DNA from: Mycoplasmatota bacterium | Lineage (GTDB): Bacteria; Bacillota_I; Bacilli_A; Izemoplasmatales; Hujiaoplasmataceae | Assembly (NCBI GenBank): GCA_018622675.1 | Contig: CP076020.1 | Coordinates: 62,001 to 126,000 of the forward strand | Direction of reading: 5' to 3' | DNA length: 64,000 nt | Part shown: one piece after another, positions 33,811 through 42,807 of the stretch | Layout: every line of letters begins with the position of its first letter | Numbering within the stretch: the first letter of the stretch is position 1 | Position numbers and translations under genes: made by a program | Notes under the pieces: model-generated | Told to the model about the DNA's origin: nothing | What the model saw: the letters and a program-made list of their open reading frames with translations, nothing else | Database searches by the model: none

Positions 33811-33846
33811 AAGGAGATGTATGGGTTAATCCATACATAATAAATG
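33811..33846 (+). promoter_or_regulatory. Ribosome site separated from ackA start by a hairpin
   Basis: AAGGAG (33811-33816) lies 27 bases before the ATG, too far for normal use. Between them ATGTATGG (33817-33824) and CCATACAT (33831-33838) form an 8-bp perfect hairpin with a 6-base loop. Folding it leaves 5 bases between ribosome site and start. tnaA has the same layout with the same 27-base linear distance. Confidence 0.7.
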
Positions 33847-35031
33847 ATGAGTAAAATAATGGCGGTAAATGCTGGTAGTTCTTCATTGAAATTTCAGTTA
33901 CTTGAAATGCCAAGTGAAAAACTAATTACCAGTGGAATAGTAGAAAGAATTGGTATGAGTAAATCAGTTTTTATGATTAAGGTAGATGGTGAAAAGAATG
34001 AAGAAATTTTAGATATACCTAATCATGGAGACGCTGTTAATTTATTGTTAAATAAATTAATAGAACATAACATCATTTCAAGTTTTGATGAAATAGCTGG
34101 TGTTGGACATAGAGTTGTTCATGGTGGAGATCAAATCTCTAAATCAGTTGTTTTAGATGATGCTAAAATTAAATATTTAGAAGAAATCATTGATTTAGCA
34201 CCTTTACATTTAGGACCTAATTTAACGGGTATTAAAGCTTTTAAAGAAGTATTACCAAATGTGAATCATGTTGGTGTATTTGATACAGCTTTCCATCAAA
34301 CAATGCCTGAGGAGTCATATTTATATGCTGTTCCTTATGATTGGTATACAAAATATAAAGTAAGAAAATATGGTTTCCATGGAACAAGTCATAAATATAT
34401 TACACAAAGATATGCTGAAATGATGAATAAAGATGTTAAAGATGTGAATATCATTATTGCTCATATTGGTAATGGCGCTTCTATATGCGCGGTTAAAAAT
34501 GGTCGTTCAATTGATACTTCTATGGGATTCACACCTTTAGAAGGTATTCCTATGGGAACACGTTCTGGAAACATTGACCCTGCAGTAGTTGAATATATGG
34601 CTAATGTAAAGAAAAAACCTGTTAAAGAGATATTAAACATTTTAAATAAACAATCAGGTTATTTAGGTGTTTCTGATATTTCGTCTGATTCAAGAGATCT
34701 TGTATCTGCTGCAGAAAAAGGTAACCATCAAGCTGCTTTGGCAATAGCTATCCAGTCAAAAAGAATAGCTGATTATATAGCGTCATATCATAATTATGTT
34801 GGCGGGGCGGAAGCTATTATTTTTACCGCAGGAATTGGCGAAAACGCTAAACCAACAAGAGCTGATATTGGTGGACGTTTAGAAACTATTGGTGTGAAAA
34901 TTGATGAAGAAAGAAATGACACGAGAGGTGTTGAACAATTAATTTCTACTGATGATTCTAAAATCGCGGTATATGTAATACCAACAAATGAAGAAGTGAT
35001 GATTGCTAGGGATACTTTGGCTTTATTATAA
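33844..35031 (+). CDS. ackA: Acetate kinase
   Basis: A 395-residue acetate kinase making ATP and acetate from acetyl phosphate, the energy-yielding last step of acetate fermentation. Visible motifs: MAVNAGSSSLKFQ, GHRVVHGGDQ, VFDTAFHQTMP, the phosphate-binding GFHGTSHKY, AHIGNGASICA and FTAGIGENA. Start is one of two adjacent ATG codons (33844 or 33847). No phosphotransacetylase gene is in the window. Its translation start has an unusual structured spacer (separate entry). Confidence 0.97.
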   Translation: MMSKIMAVNAGSSSLKFQLLEMPSEKLITSGIVERIGMSKSVFMIKVDGEKNEEILDIPNHGDAVNLLLNKLIEHNIISSFDEIAGVGHRVVHGGDQISKSVVLDDAKIKYLEEIIDLAPLHLGPNLTGIKAFKEVLPNVNHVGVFDTAFHQTMPEESYLYAVPYDWYTKYKVRKYGFHGTSHKYITQRYAEMMNKDVKDVNIIIAHIGNGASICAVKNGRSIDTSMGFTPLEGIPMGTRSGNIDPAVVEYMANVKKKPVKEILNILNKQSGYLGVSDISSDSRDLVSAAEKGNHQAALAIAIQSKRIADYIASYHNYVGGAEAIIFTAGIGENAKPTRADIGGRLETIGVKIDEERNDTRGVEQLISTDDSKIAVYVIPTNEEVMIARDTLALL

Positions 35032-35040
35032 TGAACATTT

Positions 35041-35073
35041 AAGTGGAATGGATAAACCATTCCACTTTTTTTA
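35041..35073 (+). terminator. Terminator after ackA
   Basis: AAGTGGAATGG and CCATTCCACTT form an 11-bp perfect stem around ATAAA, followed by TTTTT. Confidence 0.92.
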
Positions 35074-35121
35074 TAGTATATTAGTGTTTTTTATTATATA
35101 ATGAATTTAAAGGAGGATTAT

Positions 35122-35694
35122 ATGGTAAGTAAGGATTTTAGAAAAAAGGCATGGGAACAATTAAGGACATTTTATTGGAATCTTTTAGTGGTTGGACTTG
35201 TTTTAGCTGCGATTATGGGGAGTTCAGCTGCTCTTGTTGGACTGATTTTATCTGGACCTGCTCTCATAGGTGTCATTGCTTATAGGCTTAATATTATAAG
35301 AACTGATACAAATGATACAGATGTCTTGCTTGCAGGGTTCAAAGGACAAATAATAAATTATATTATTGCTTTTATATTAAGGGGACTATTTATTTTCTTA
35401 TGGACCTTATTATTAGTGATACCAGGAATTATCAAATCATTTAGTTATGCAATGACATTTTATATTTTAACAGATCATCCCGAATTAGAACCAACACAAG
35501 CTATTAAAGAAAGTCAAGAAATGATGCGTGGCCATAAGTGGAGATTATTTAAGTTGTATTTTTCATTTATAGGCTGGTATATATTAGCTGCTCTAACTTT
35601 TGGTGTAGGTTTCATTTTCTTAGAACCATATATTCAAATGAGTGTTGCTAATTTTTATGAAGATTTAAAAACTAGAAAAGTAGAAATTATTTAA
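35122..35694 (+). CDS. DUF975 family membrane protein
   Basis: A 190-residue protein with four to five hydrophobic segments. LLLVIPGIIKSFSYAMTFYIL, then TQAIKESQEMMRGHKWRLFKLYFSF (given in part: ESQEMMRGHKWRLF) are the DUF975 hallmarks. Function is unknown; such proteins are common in Firmicutes and Mollicutes. AAAGGAGG lies just before the ATG at 35122. An in-frame ATG at 35101 falls within the TATAAT box (35097-35102) and is rejected. Confidence 0.82.
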   Translation: MVSKDFRKKAWEQLRTFYWNLLVVGLVLAAIMGSSAALVGLILSGPALIGVIAYRLNIIRTDTNDTDVLLAGFKGQIINYIIAFILRGLFIFLWTLLLVIPGIIKSFSYAMTFYILTDHPELEPTQAIKESQEMMRGHKWRLFKLYFSFIGWYILAALTFGVGFIFLEPYIQMSVANFYEDLKTRKVEII

Positions 35695-35707
35695 TTTTTA
35701 AAGAATG

Positions 35708-35745
35708 ACCTTCTATAACAAGTAATATTTTGTTATAGGAGGTTT
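35708..35745 (+). terminator. Terminator-like hairpin whose 3' arm holds the next gene's ribosome site
   Basis: ACCTTCTATAACA (35708-35720) pairs with TGTTATAGGAGGT (35731-35743) and is followed by a run of T. AGGAGG (35737-35742) inside the 3' arm is at the correct 7-base distance from the ATG of the downstream surface protein. Thus the hairpin both ends upstream transcripts and would hide the ribosome site of any read-through message. Confidence 0.7.
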
Positions 35746-35749
35746 TTTT

Positions 35750-37024
35750 ATGAAGATAAGGTTCCTTGTTTTGATCATGCAATTGCTTGGGCAATATACT
35801 CTCGCTCATTGTCAAGAGTTCAATTTATCGAATATAAATATAACATATGGCACTTACTTAGAAAATGCATATATGATGATAAGAGATAATGATACTGAAG
35901 AAATATATAATGAAATGATCTTTGATGAAGGATTTAATGAATCTTTTATATATTTGGCCGTAGTGAGTGAAGATCAGTTCATCTTGATGATGGAAAAACA
36001 GAATATAAGTAGTGGTGAGCAAAGTTATAGCTTGTTATTATTTAATATTTACGGAGAACTCTTGAATAGAAAAGATATTGATACAAAGCCAGAAAATTTT
36101 TATAATCACCATTATTTGCTTATTTTAAGTAATGATGGTGATAGGGTTTATATTGATAAAGATTTAGAAGTGCATGATGATTATCATTTCAAAAGCCAAA
36201 AAGATAATATCTATCAAATACAATATCAGGGTCAAGCTTATATAAATGAAGAGGCAGTGGAAAAAATATTGATTGATGAGCCTGGTATATATCATATAGA
36301 AATTGTCATGGGTGAATATAAATATTCTGAAGATTTTACTTTAGAAGCTGATATAGAAATCATTGGTGAATCTTATAAAGATGGGTATAAAGGGTCAGTA
36401 AAGGTTATATCTAATGGTCAGTTAGTATTGAATGGCAATGATTATCGTTCTGGCCAAGTGATTAACCAAATTGGTGAAATTAAATTAGAATTGCATGGTG
36501 TAAATCATTACTACCAAACCATTGATTTTAAAATTTATCCTTGGATACATTATTTTGATGGTTACGATCACTTTGATCTTAAAGATGGAATGGTATTTGA
36601 CTATCCAATCAGTATTTATTCGAATATTGGTTCTATAATTAGTAACGATTGTTTGTACGACGGTAACTTTATATCAGAAACTGGTGCTTATTTACTTGAA
36701 TTTCAAGAAAATGGTCATATCATTGAGACACTAAATATATCCATTACTTCCAGAGTTGATGGCGTTATAAATAATGAAGTCTATAAGCAAGTAAATCTTT
36801 ATGCTTTTGGTGATGTATGGTTAAATGGTCAACCTATAACAGGAACAAATCTTATAAAACAACCAGGTACCTATCATCTGAAAATTAAAAATATGGACGA
36901 TACATATAAGGAAATGATATTTTTTATTTTAGAAGAAACAAGTCAAGAAAAAAAGTCAATCTTGCCTTATGGTTTATTAGTTATTTCTGTTGTAGGGGTC
37001 ATTATAACTTTAACCAAAAAATAG
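35750..37024 (+). CDS. Hypothetical cell-surface protein with repeated beta modules and C-terminal anchor
   Basis: 424 residues, not a family I recognise. A hydrophobic N terminus (residues about 3-19, then LAHCQEF) looks like a signal peptide. A C-terminal helix ILPYGLLVISVVGVIITL ends in KK, so the bulk should be outside the cell. The ectodomain from about residue 155 contains four loosely repeated beta units, each with a G-x-Y-x-[LI]-x-[IF] core: GIYHIEIV near 179, GEIKLELH near 242, GAYLLEFQ near 312 and GTYHLKIK near 373. Two repeats also carry LNG turns. This fits small Ig-like or Ig-related folds. Ribosome site AGGAGG lies in a terminator hairpin. Confidence 0.6.
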   Translation: MKIRFLVLIMQLLGQYTLAHCQEFNLSNINITYGTYLENAYMMIRDNDTEEIYNEMIFDEGFNESFIYLAVVSEDQFILMMEKQNISSGEQSYSLLLFNIYGELLNRKDIDTKPENFYNHHYLLILSNDGDRVYIDKDLEVHDDYHFKSQKDNIYQIQYQGQAYINEEAVEKILIDEPGIYHIEIVMGEYKYSEDFTLEADIEIIGESYKDGYKGSVKVISNGQLVLNGNDYRSGQVINQIGEIKLELHGVNHYYQTIDFKIYPWIHYFDGYDHFDLKDGMVFDYPISIYSNIGSIISNDCLYDGNFISETGAYLLEFQENGHIIETLNISITSRVDGVINNEVYKQVNLYAFGDVWLNGQPITGTNLIKQPGTYHLKIKNMDDTYKEMIFFILEETSQEKKSILPYGLLVISVVGVIITLTKK

Positions 37025-37066
37025 TTATATTTCCTCATATATGATATAATATTTTTGAGGAATAAT

Positions 37067-40000
37067 ATGATAGATTTTAGTCTGTATTTGCAAAGTTCAT
37101 ATTCTTTTAATGGTAGTGTTTTGGATATTGAAACAGCCGTTAAAAGGGCCAAAGAATTAGGTTATCATACATTAGGTTTAACTGATTCAAACAAGACTCA
37201 TGGACTATTAAAGTTCTATAAATCTTGTTTAAATCATGGCATTAAACCTCTTTTAGGTTTGGAAGTTATTATCAAATCAGAAAAATATCCTGATATGATT
37301 GCTTTGTTATATGTGAAGAATAACAAAGGATACCATAATCTTTTGAAGATTAGCTCTCAAATAGCAACAAGAGATGGTTATTTAGAATTACATCAGATTC
37401 GAGATTTTAATGAAGGTCTTATTTTTGTGCCGGTTTTGGATCGTGGTGGCTTATATTTAGTGATTAGAAATAAACAGTTTGATATTTTAAATGGGTTAAT
37501 CACTGATTTAGAAAGAAGTGTTAATGATTATTATCTAGGTTTTGGTTCTAATATATTTTCTGATAATCAATTGTACGAAGAATTATCAGTTAATTATCAG
37601 CTTGTTATCGTGAACCCGGTTTTATATTTAGATGAATTTGATAAAGAAGCATCTATAGTTTTAAAAAAAATATTAAGGAATGACCAACAAGAAAAAGGTA
37701 TTTTTGAAGAAAGTGAAAAAACTTTTTCTTTGTTGGATATGGATAGACTTAAGAATATCTTTAGTCAATTTCCTGATGCAATTAAAAATACAAATAAATT
37801 AATAGAGTCAACAGATATTAAAATAGATTTTAAACAAAGGTATCTTCCTAATTATCCCCTAGAACAAGGAACTTCATTAGAGAAGTTAAAGCAGTTGACA
37901 TTCAAAGGCTTAGAAAGAAGGCTTTACCAAAAGGGTATTTATGATAGAGCTATTCAAGATTATAAAGAAAGATTAATCCATGAATTAAATATTATAGAAG
38001 AAATGCATTATGAGGATTATTTTCTAATAGTATGGGACTTTGTTTTGTATGCAAAAAAACAGGGTATATTAGTGGGGCCAGGTAGAGGGTCTGCGGCAGG
38101 ATCGTTAATATCTTATGTCTTGGGTATTACAGAAGTTGATCCATTGGAATTTGATTTATACTTTGAAAGATTTTTAAATCCTGAGAGGATTACCATGCCA
38201 GATATTGATATGGATTTTCCAGATAATAAAAGAGATGATATCATACGTTACGTGGTTGATAAATATGGGATTGATAAAGTTGCTTCTATTATTACATTTG
38301 GAACTTTTCAAGGTAAATCAGCCATTAGAGATGTTGGTAGGATTTTGGAAACAAGTTCAACAATTATAGATGACTTAACAAAAAAAATATCTTTATCAAA
38401 TAATTCAATAGAAACATTTGAAAAAGAACATCCAAAAGATTATAAGTATTACATGAATAATCCTGAGATCAATCGTTTGATGACGATTGCAAAAAAAATA
38501 TCAGGATTAGTAAGGCATGTGTCTACACATGCAGCAGGTATTATTATTTCTAATAAATCCATGACAGAATATAGCGCTATTCAACCAGGCTTGCTAGATA
38601 TGCATCAAACTCAATTTGAAGCAAGTGATTTAGAAAGTTTAGGTTTGTTAAAAATTGATTTTTTAGGAATAAGAAATTTAACCATTATAGAGGATGTCTT
38701 GTCCTTAATAGAAAAAAATGAAAGAAAAAAAATCAATGTATACAAACTGCCTTTAGATGATAAAAAAACCTTTCAGTTGCTTAAAGATGTGAAAACATTA
38801 GGCATTTTTCAATTAGAATCTGAAGGTATGATGAATCTCATGAGGCAAATGAAACTAGATAACTTTGAAGATATAGCGACATGTATATCTTTACATAGAC
38901 CTGGACCGATGGAGAACATTCCTCTCTATATTAGAAGAAGAAACAAAGAAGAGGGGATTGACTATTTGGATAAAGACTTGATTCCTATTTTAAAACCTAC
39001 CAATGGTATTATTATCTATCAAGAACAAATTATGAAAATTGCTAATAAATTTGCTGGATATTCTTTGGGTGAAGCAGATGTTTTAAGAAGAGCTGTGAGT
39101 AAAAAAAGTAAATCTATTCTTGTAAAAGAACGCAAAAAATTTGTGAGTAGGGTAAAAAAACAAGGTTATTCTGAAGTTTTTGGTGAAAAAATATATGACT
39201 ATATTGTTAAGTTTGCCAACTATGGGTTTAATAAAAGTCACGCCGTGGCTTATTCTTATGTGGCATATTGGATGGCTTATTTAAAAGCGAATTATCCTTC
39301 TTATTTTTTAGCTGTGTTATTAGATTTTCAAATAGGATCTATTACAGGAACTAAGAAATATATCAGAGAAGCCAATTCTATGGGAATTGACGTTTTACCA
39401 CCTAAAATTAATCGTTCAGGCGTATCGTATATCTATGAAGATAAGGGTCTTAGATATCCATATATGGCAATTAAAGGTATTGGTCATATTATGGCAGAAA
39501 AGATTGTTGAAATTCAAGACGAAAGTGAAGTTACAAGTTTTATTGATTTTTACTCACGGGGTAATCATTTGCCTAAGAATGTAATAGAGTCATTGATACA
39601 CGCCAATGTTTTTTCTGATTTTGGTGTCAACAAACAGACCTTAATAGAAAATCTTGATCGAGTTGAAGCTTTTATTAGTTTTCATTATAATGATGAATCA
39701 TTTCATTATATTGAATATGATGAATATGATTATCAAAAAATGGAATATAAAGAAAGAGATTTATTAGGGATTAACTTTGAGTATCACTTAATTCATAGTT
39801 ATGATAAAATGATAAAAAATAATCATTTACAAGTCCTTTCGGATATTATAGGTAAGAGATTAGGATATGTAAAATTTGTTGCCCTTATATCAAAAGTAAG
39901 AGTGATTAAAACAAAGAATAATGATCAAATGGCATTTGTTACATTGGAAGATGAATTTACTGAAGTTGATGGTGTCTTATTTCCAGGTCAATATGAGAAG

Positions 40001-40111
40001 TTAGAACACCTTTTAAAAGAAAATCAAGTATATTTCTTTGATGGTAAAACGGATATAAGGCATGATCATCTACAAGTTATTGTGGATAATATTAAAATAT
40101 TAAAGAGGTGA
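37067..40111 (+). CDS. dnaE: DNA polymerase III alpha subunit (DnaE type)
   Basis: A replicative polymerase of family C, about 1014 residues, at the short end for DnaE. There is no inserted exonuclease domain, so it is not PolC. Catalytic acidic residues are in MPDIDMDFPDNKRDD, with GPGRGSAAGSLISYVLGIT upstream, and a helix-hairpin-helix/OB region at the C terminus (KTKNNDQMAFVTLEDEF). The N-terminal PHP domain begins FSLYLQSSYSFNG where active PHP domains read HLHxHSxYSLLDG, so metal-binding histidines are lost. The ATG at 37067 follows GAGGAATAAT; TATAAT at 37045-37050 implies a leader of only about ten bases. Overlapping layout with pfkA indicates an operon. Confidence 0.93.
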   Translation: MIDFSLYLQSSYSFNGSVLDIETAVKRAKELGYHTLGLTDSNKTHGLLKFYKSCLNHGIKPLLGLEVIIKSEKYPDMIALLYVKNNKGYHNLLKISSQIATRDGYLELHQIRDFNEGLIFVPVLDRGGLYLVIRNKQFDILNGLITDLERSVNDYYLGFGSNIFSDNQLYEELSVNYQLVIVNPVLYLDEFDKEASIVLKKILRNDQQEKGIFEESEKTFSLLDMDRLKNIFSQFPDAIKNTNKLIESTDIKIDFKQRYLPNYPLEQGTSLEKLKQLTFKGLERRLYQKGIYDRAIQDYKERLIHELNIIEEMHYEDYFLIVWDFVLYAKKQGILVGPGRGSAAGSLISYVLGITEVDPLEFDLYFERFLNPERITMPDIDMDFPDNKRDDIIRYVVDKYGIDKVASIITFGTFQGKSAIRDVGRILETSSTIIDDLTKKISLSNNSIETFEKEHPKDYKYYMNNPEINRLMTIAKKISGLVRHVSTHAAGIIISNKSMTEYSAIQPGLLDMHQTQFEASDLESLGLLKIDFLGIRNLTIIEDVLSLIEKNERKKINVYKLPLDDKKTFQLLKDVKTLGIFQLESEGMMNLMRQMKLDNFEDIATCISLHRPGPMENIPLYIRRRNKEEGIDYLDKDLIPILKPTNGIIIYQEQIMKIANKFAGYSLGEADVLRRAVSKKSKSILVKERKKFVSRVKKQGYSEVFGEKIYDYIVKFANYGFNKSHAVAYSYVAYWMAYLKANYPSYFLAVLLDFQIGSITGTKKYIREANSMGIDVLPPKINRSGVSYIYEDKGLRYPYMAIKGIGHIMAEKIVEIQDESEVTSFIDFYSRGNHLPKNVIESLIHANVFSDFGVNKQTLIENLDRVEAFISFHYNDESFHYIEYDEYDYQKMEYKERDLLGINFEYHLIHSYDKMIKNNHLQVLSDIIGKRLGYVKFVALISKVRVIKTKNNDQMAFVTLEDEFTEVDGVLFPGQYEKLEHLLKENQVYFFDGKTDIRHDHLQVIVDNIKILKR

Positions 40112-40116
40112 TGGAT

Positions 40117-41067
40117 ATGAAAATAGCATTATTAACATCCGGTGGAGATGCACCAGGGATGAACGCAGCGATTCGTGCTGTTGTAAGAACATGTATATAT
40201 CATGATATAGAAGTATATGGTGTTAGAGATGGGTATCGAGGTTTAGTTGACGGAGATATCAAGCAATTGTATAGTTTTGATGTTGGTCAAATGATTGATA
40301 GAGGTGGAACGATTTTAGGGTCTGCTAGATTAGATAGTTTTAAAGAAGAGAAAGTTGTTGCTAAAGCAGTCAAAAATCTTAGAGAAAGAAATATTGATGC
40401 TTTAATCACTATTGGTGGGGACGGAACATTTAAAGGAGCGATGGCTTTAGAAAAACAAGGATTTAAAACCATTGGCATTCCTGCAACCATTGATAATGAT
40501 ATTAATGGTTCAGAATATACGATTGGCTTTTTCTCGGCTCTTGATACATCAATGGAGGCTATAGATAAACTTAGAGATACCTCTTTTTCACATCAACGTT
40601 GTACAGTTGTTGAAGTTATGGGGCGAGATTGTGGAGACCTATCCATTTATTCAGGTATTGCATGTGGTGCTGAAATTGTTGTTACAAGTGAAACTGGCTA
40701 TAATGAAAGTGCGATATTAAAGCGTGTTCAAAAAGCTAAAAATCAAGGCAAAAGACATTTGATTATTGTTGTTGCTGAACATATTACAGATGTAAAAGAA
40801 TTAGCAGGTAAAATTCAAGAAAACACTGGGTATGATGCAAGAGCTACAGTTTTAGGTTATATTCAAAGAGGTGGATCACCTAGTGCTTTTGATAGAGTTT
40901 TAGCAAGTAAAATGGGTATTAGAGCGGTTGAGTTATTAAAAGAGGGACATCACGGATTGGCTACAGTATCTAGAGGGTTGCATGTTGATTCTATGACGCT
41001 TTCTGATGTATTAACTAAAGAAATTAATAAACCAGACTTGTATGAGTCACTACAAAAACTTAGATAA
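40117..41067 (+). CDS. pfkA: ATP-dependent 6-phosphofructokinase
   Basis: The committed enzyme of glycolysis. 316 residues, the usual bacterial length. The start MKIALLTSGGDAPGMNA, GGDGTFKGA, GIPATIDNDI and the late YIQRGGSPSAFDRVLA are diagnostic; ATP-type use is suggested by GGDGT (not the PPi-type GGDDT). AGAGGTGAT lies just before the ATG at 40117. It follows dnaE by 5 bases, an order also seen in many Firmicutes and Mollicutes. A bidirectional terminator follows. Confidence 0.97.
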   Translation: MKIALLTSGGDAPGMNAAIRAVVRTCIYHDIEVYGVRDGYRGLVDGDIKQLYSFDVGQMIDRGGTILGSARLDSFKEEKVVAKAVKNLRERNIDALITIGGDGTFKGAMALEKQGFKTIGIPATIDNDINGSEYTIGFFSALDTSMEAIDKLRDTSFSHQRCTVVEVMGRDCGDLSIYSGIACGAEIVVTSETGYNESAILKRVQKAKNQGKRHLIIVVAEHITDVKELAGKIQENTGYDARATVLGYIQRGGSPSAFDRVLASKMGIRAVELLKEGHHGLATVSRGLHVDSMTLSDVLTKEINKPDLYESLQKLR

Positions 41068-41071
41068 AAAT

Positions 41072-41100
41072 AAAGGACTAAACTTTGGTTTAGTCCTTAT
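41072..41100. terminator. Bidirectional terminator between pfkA and the radical SAM gene
   Basis: AAGGACTAAAC-TTTG-GTTTAGTCCTT, an 11-bp perfect stem with a tetraloop. It includes the stop codon of the minus-strand gene and follows the pfkA stop. Confidence 0.88.
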
Positions 41101-42724
41101 TAAATATATAATATCTCTTGTTTTTATGTTGATACATCATGATGAGATAACCATCCAGGTAATCTGTAACAACCGCATACTTATATAAGTCATCTATGTG
41201 AATATCTTGGTGTGATTTATGGAAGGCTCTTATAATATCGTTTTTATTGATATGACTATTATCCCAATATAATTTTGGTTTTATTGGGTGATGGTTTAGA
41301 TAATCAAACTTAAGGTAACTCTTGATTGTGTGGTCCCACATATTATTTTCTTTTAAAAAACCAATAAGGTTAGTGAAAAGATGATCATAAGCGTATCTTA
41401 GTGTTGATAAAGATAATTGATCATAATACCGGTAAAGATTATGAAAAAAAGAAAAAGCATCAATATCTTTTGTCAAATATTGAATTGATTGGTTCATGAA
41501 ATTCTTGTTCCAATAGATATTAAGCATAGTTTCAACTTTATGAATTGTATTAAGCTCATTTTTTGTGATATATTGATTATCAATGATTTCATAAGGAGCC
41601 TGGTCTTGGTAGTTGATTTGATGTTTGTCTGTCTTATAGTATATATCAGTTCCTTTTAATACCTTTAAAAATCCAAGTTGAAGTTCATCTGAAAATAATT
41701 GATAGATCGTATTAAAAGTGTTTTTAAAACTATCTAAGTCTTCGTAAGGAAGGCCAGCAATTAAATCAAGATGCAATGTTACATTTGATTTTTGTAGTAA
41801 TTTTATATTGTCTATCAGTCTCTTAGTATTTTGATAACGGTTGACTTCTTGATTGACTATGTCATTTGTTGATTGAATACCCAGTTCAAACCTTATTAAG
41901 TTTTTGGGTGCCTTGTGAAAAAGAAATTCAATGAATTCTTTCTTTAAGACATCACCATTAATTTCAAATTGAAATACAACATCATCATAATTTTGTTCAA
42001 TGATAAACTCTAAAAAAGCTTGAGCGATTTTTGGTTTAGCATTAAAGGAGCGGTCTAAAAATTTGAAAGTTTTTGCGCCTTTTTTTACTAAGGAATGGAT
42101 GGTTTCTTTAACTCTGTCGAGTGAAAAGAATCTTAAACCTTTTTCTAATGAAGCCAAACAGTAACTACACTTATATGGACAGCCTCTTGATAATTCAACA
42201 TATTGGATTTTATGGTCCATATCTTTTTCTTGAATCGTATCATAAGGATCTTTTAGTTTGTTTAGGTCTTTGATTAAAGAGGTTTGATTTTTTATAAGCA
42301 TTCCGTTTTTCTTATACATAAGATTAGGCACAGAGGAAAGGTCTTCTTTATTTTTAAGTGCGTGAAGTAGTTTATTGAAAGATTCTTCACCTTCATTAAT
42401 AATGATGTAGTCACACAGGTTTTCTTCAAAGTAATTTTCATTCACATATGAAACTTCCGGACCACCTAATATAATTTTTATATCCTTATTTAGATTTCTG
42501 ATTTTTTTTATTAATGATTTAACAATTTCAACGTTCCATATATAAACACTAAAACCAATGATTTTAGGATTATCATCTAAAATTTGCTTTATCATTGTTT
42601 CTTCTTTATCTTTTATATTAAATTCTAAGATATCTACTAAAAAATCAGTATTTGCTTTTAAATACCGTATGGCTAAATTAGGATGAATATATTTTGAATT
42701 AATTCCAACCAATATTGTTTTCAT
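41090..42724 (-). CDS. B12-binding-domain radical SAM protein (DUF4080-like)
   Basis: 544 residues. Residues about 1-135 form a cobalamin-binding-like Rossmann domain (ILVGINSKYIHPNLAIRYLK, then GFSVYIWNVE and IILGGPEVSY). The radical SAM core follows with the cluster motif SRGCPYKCSYC (CxxxCxxC) near residue 180. The C-terminal about 180 residues look like the DUF4080 region (YYDQLSLSTLRYAYDHLF). Proteins of this build perform unknown radical chemistry in anaerobes, some being methyltransferases. It stands alone on the minus strand and is divergent from uvrB with only about 80 bases between start codons. Confidence 0.85.
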   Translation of the reverse strand: MKTILVGINSKYIHPNLAIRYLKANTDFLVDILEFNIKDKEETMIKQILDDNPKIIGFSVYIWNVEIVKSLIKKIRNLNKDIKIILGGPEVSYVNENYFEENLCDYIIINEGEESFNKLLHALKNKEDLSSVPNLMYKKNGMLIKNQTSLIKDLNKLKDPYDTIQEKDMDHKIQYVELSRGCPYKCSYCLASLEKGLRFFSLDRVKETIHSLVKKGAKTFKFLDRSFNAKPKIAQAFLEFIIEQNYDDVVFQFEINGDVLKKEFIEFLFHKAPKNLIRFELGIQSTNDIVNQEVNRYQNTKRLIDNIKLLQKSNVTLHLDLIAGLPYEDLDSFKNTFNTIYQLFSDELQLGFLKVLKGTDIYYKTDKHQINYQDQAPYEIIDNQYITKNELNTIHKVETMLNIYWNKNFMNQSIQYLTKDIDAFSFFHNLYRYYDQLSLSTLRYAYDHLFTNLIGFLKENNMWDHTIKSYLKFDYLNHHPIKPKLYWDNSHINKNDIIRAFHKSHQDIHIDDLYKYAVVTDYLDGYLIMMYQHKNKRYYIFNKD

Positions 42725-42785
42725 TTAATCACCTACTCTATTGTAACAAATAAATCAATAAAATTATATTATTATTAAAATATGT

Positions 42786-42791
42786 TATACT
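42786..42791 (+). promoter_or_regulatory. -10 element of uvrB
   Basis: TATACT at 42786-42791 would start transcription near 42798, leaving about ten bases of leader that consist of little more than the ribosome site GGTGAT (42798-42803). The -35 is poor. No LexA-type operator was recognised. Confidence 0.5.
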
Positions 42792-42807
42792 AAAAATGGT
42801 GATAAAT

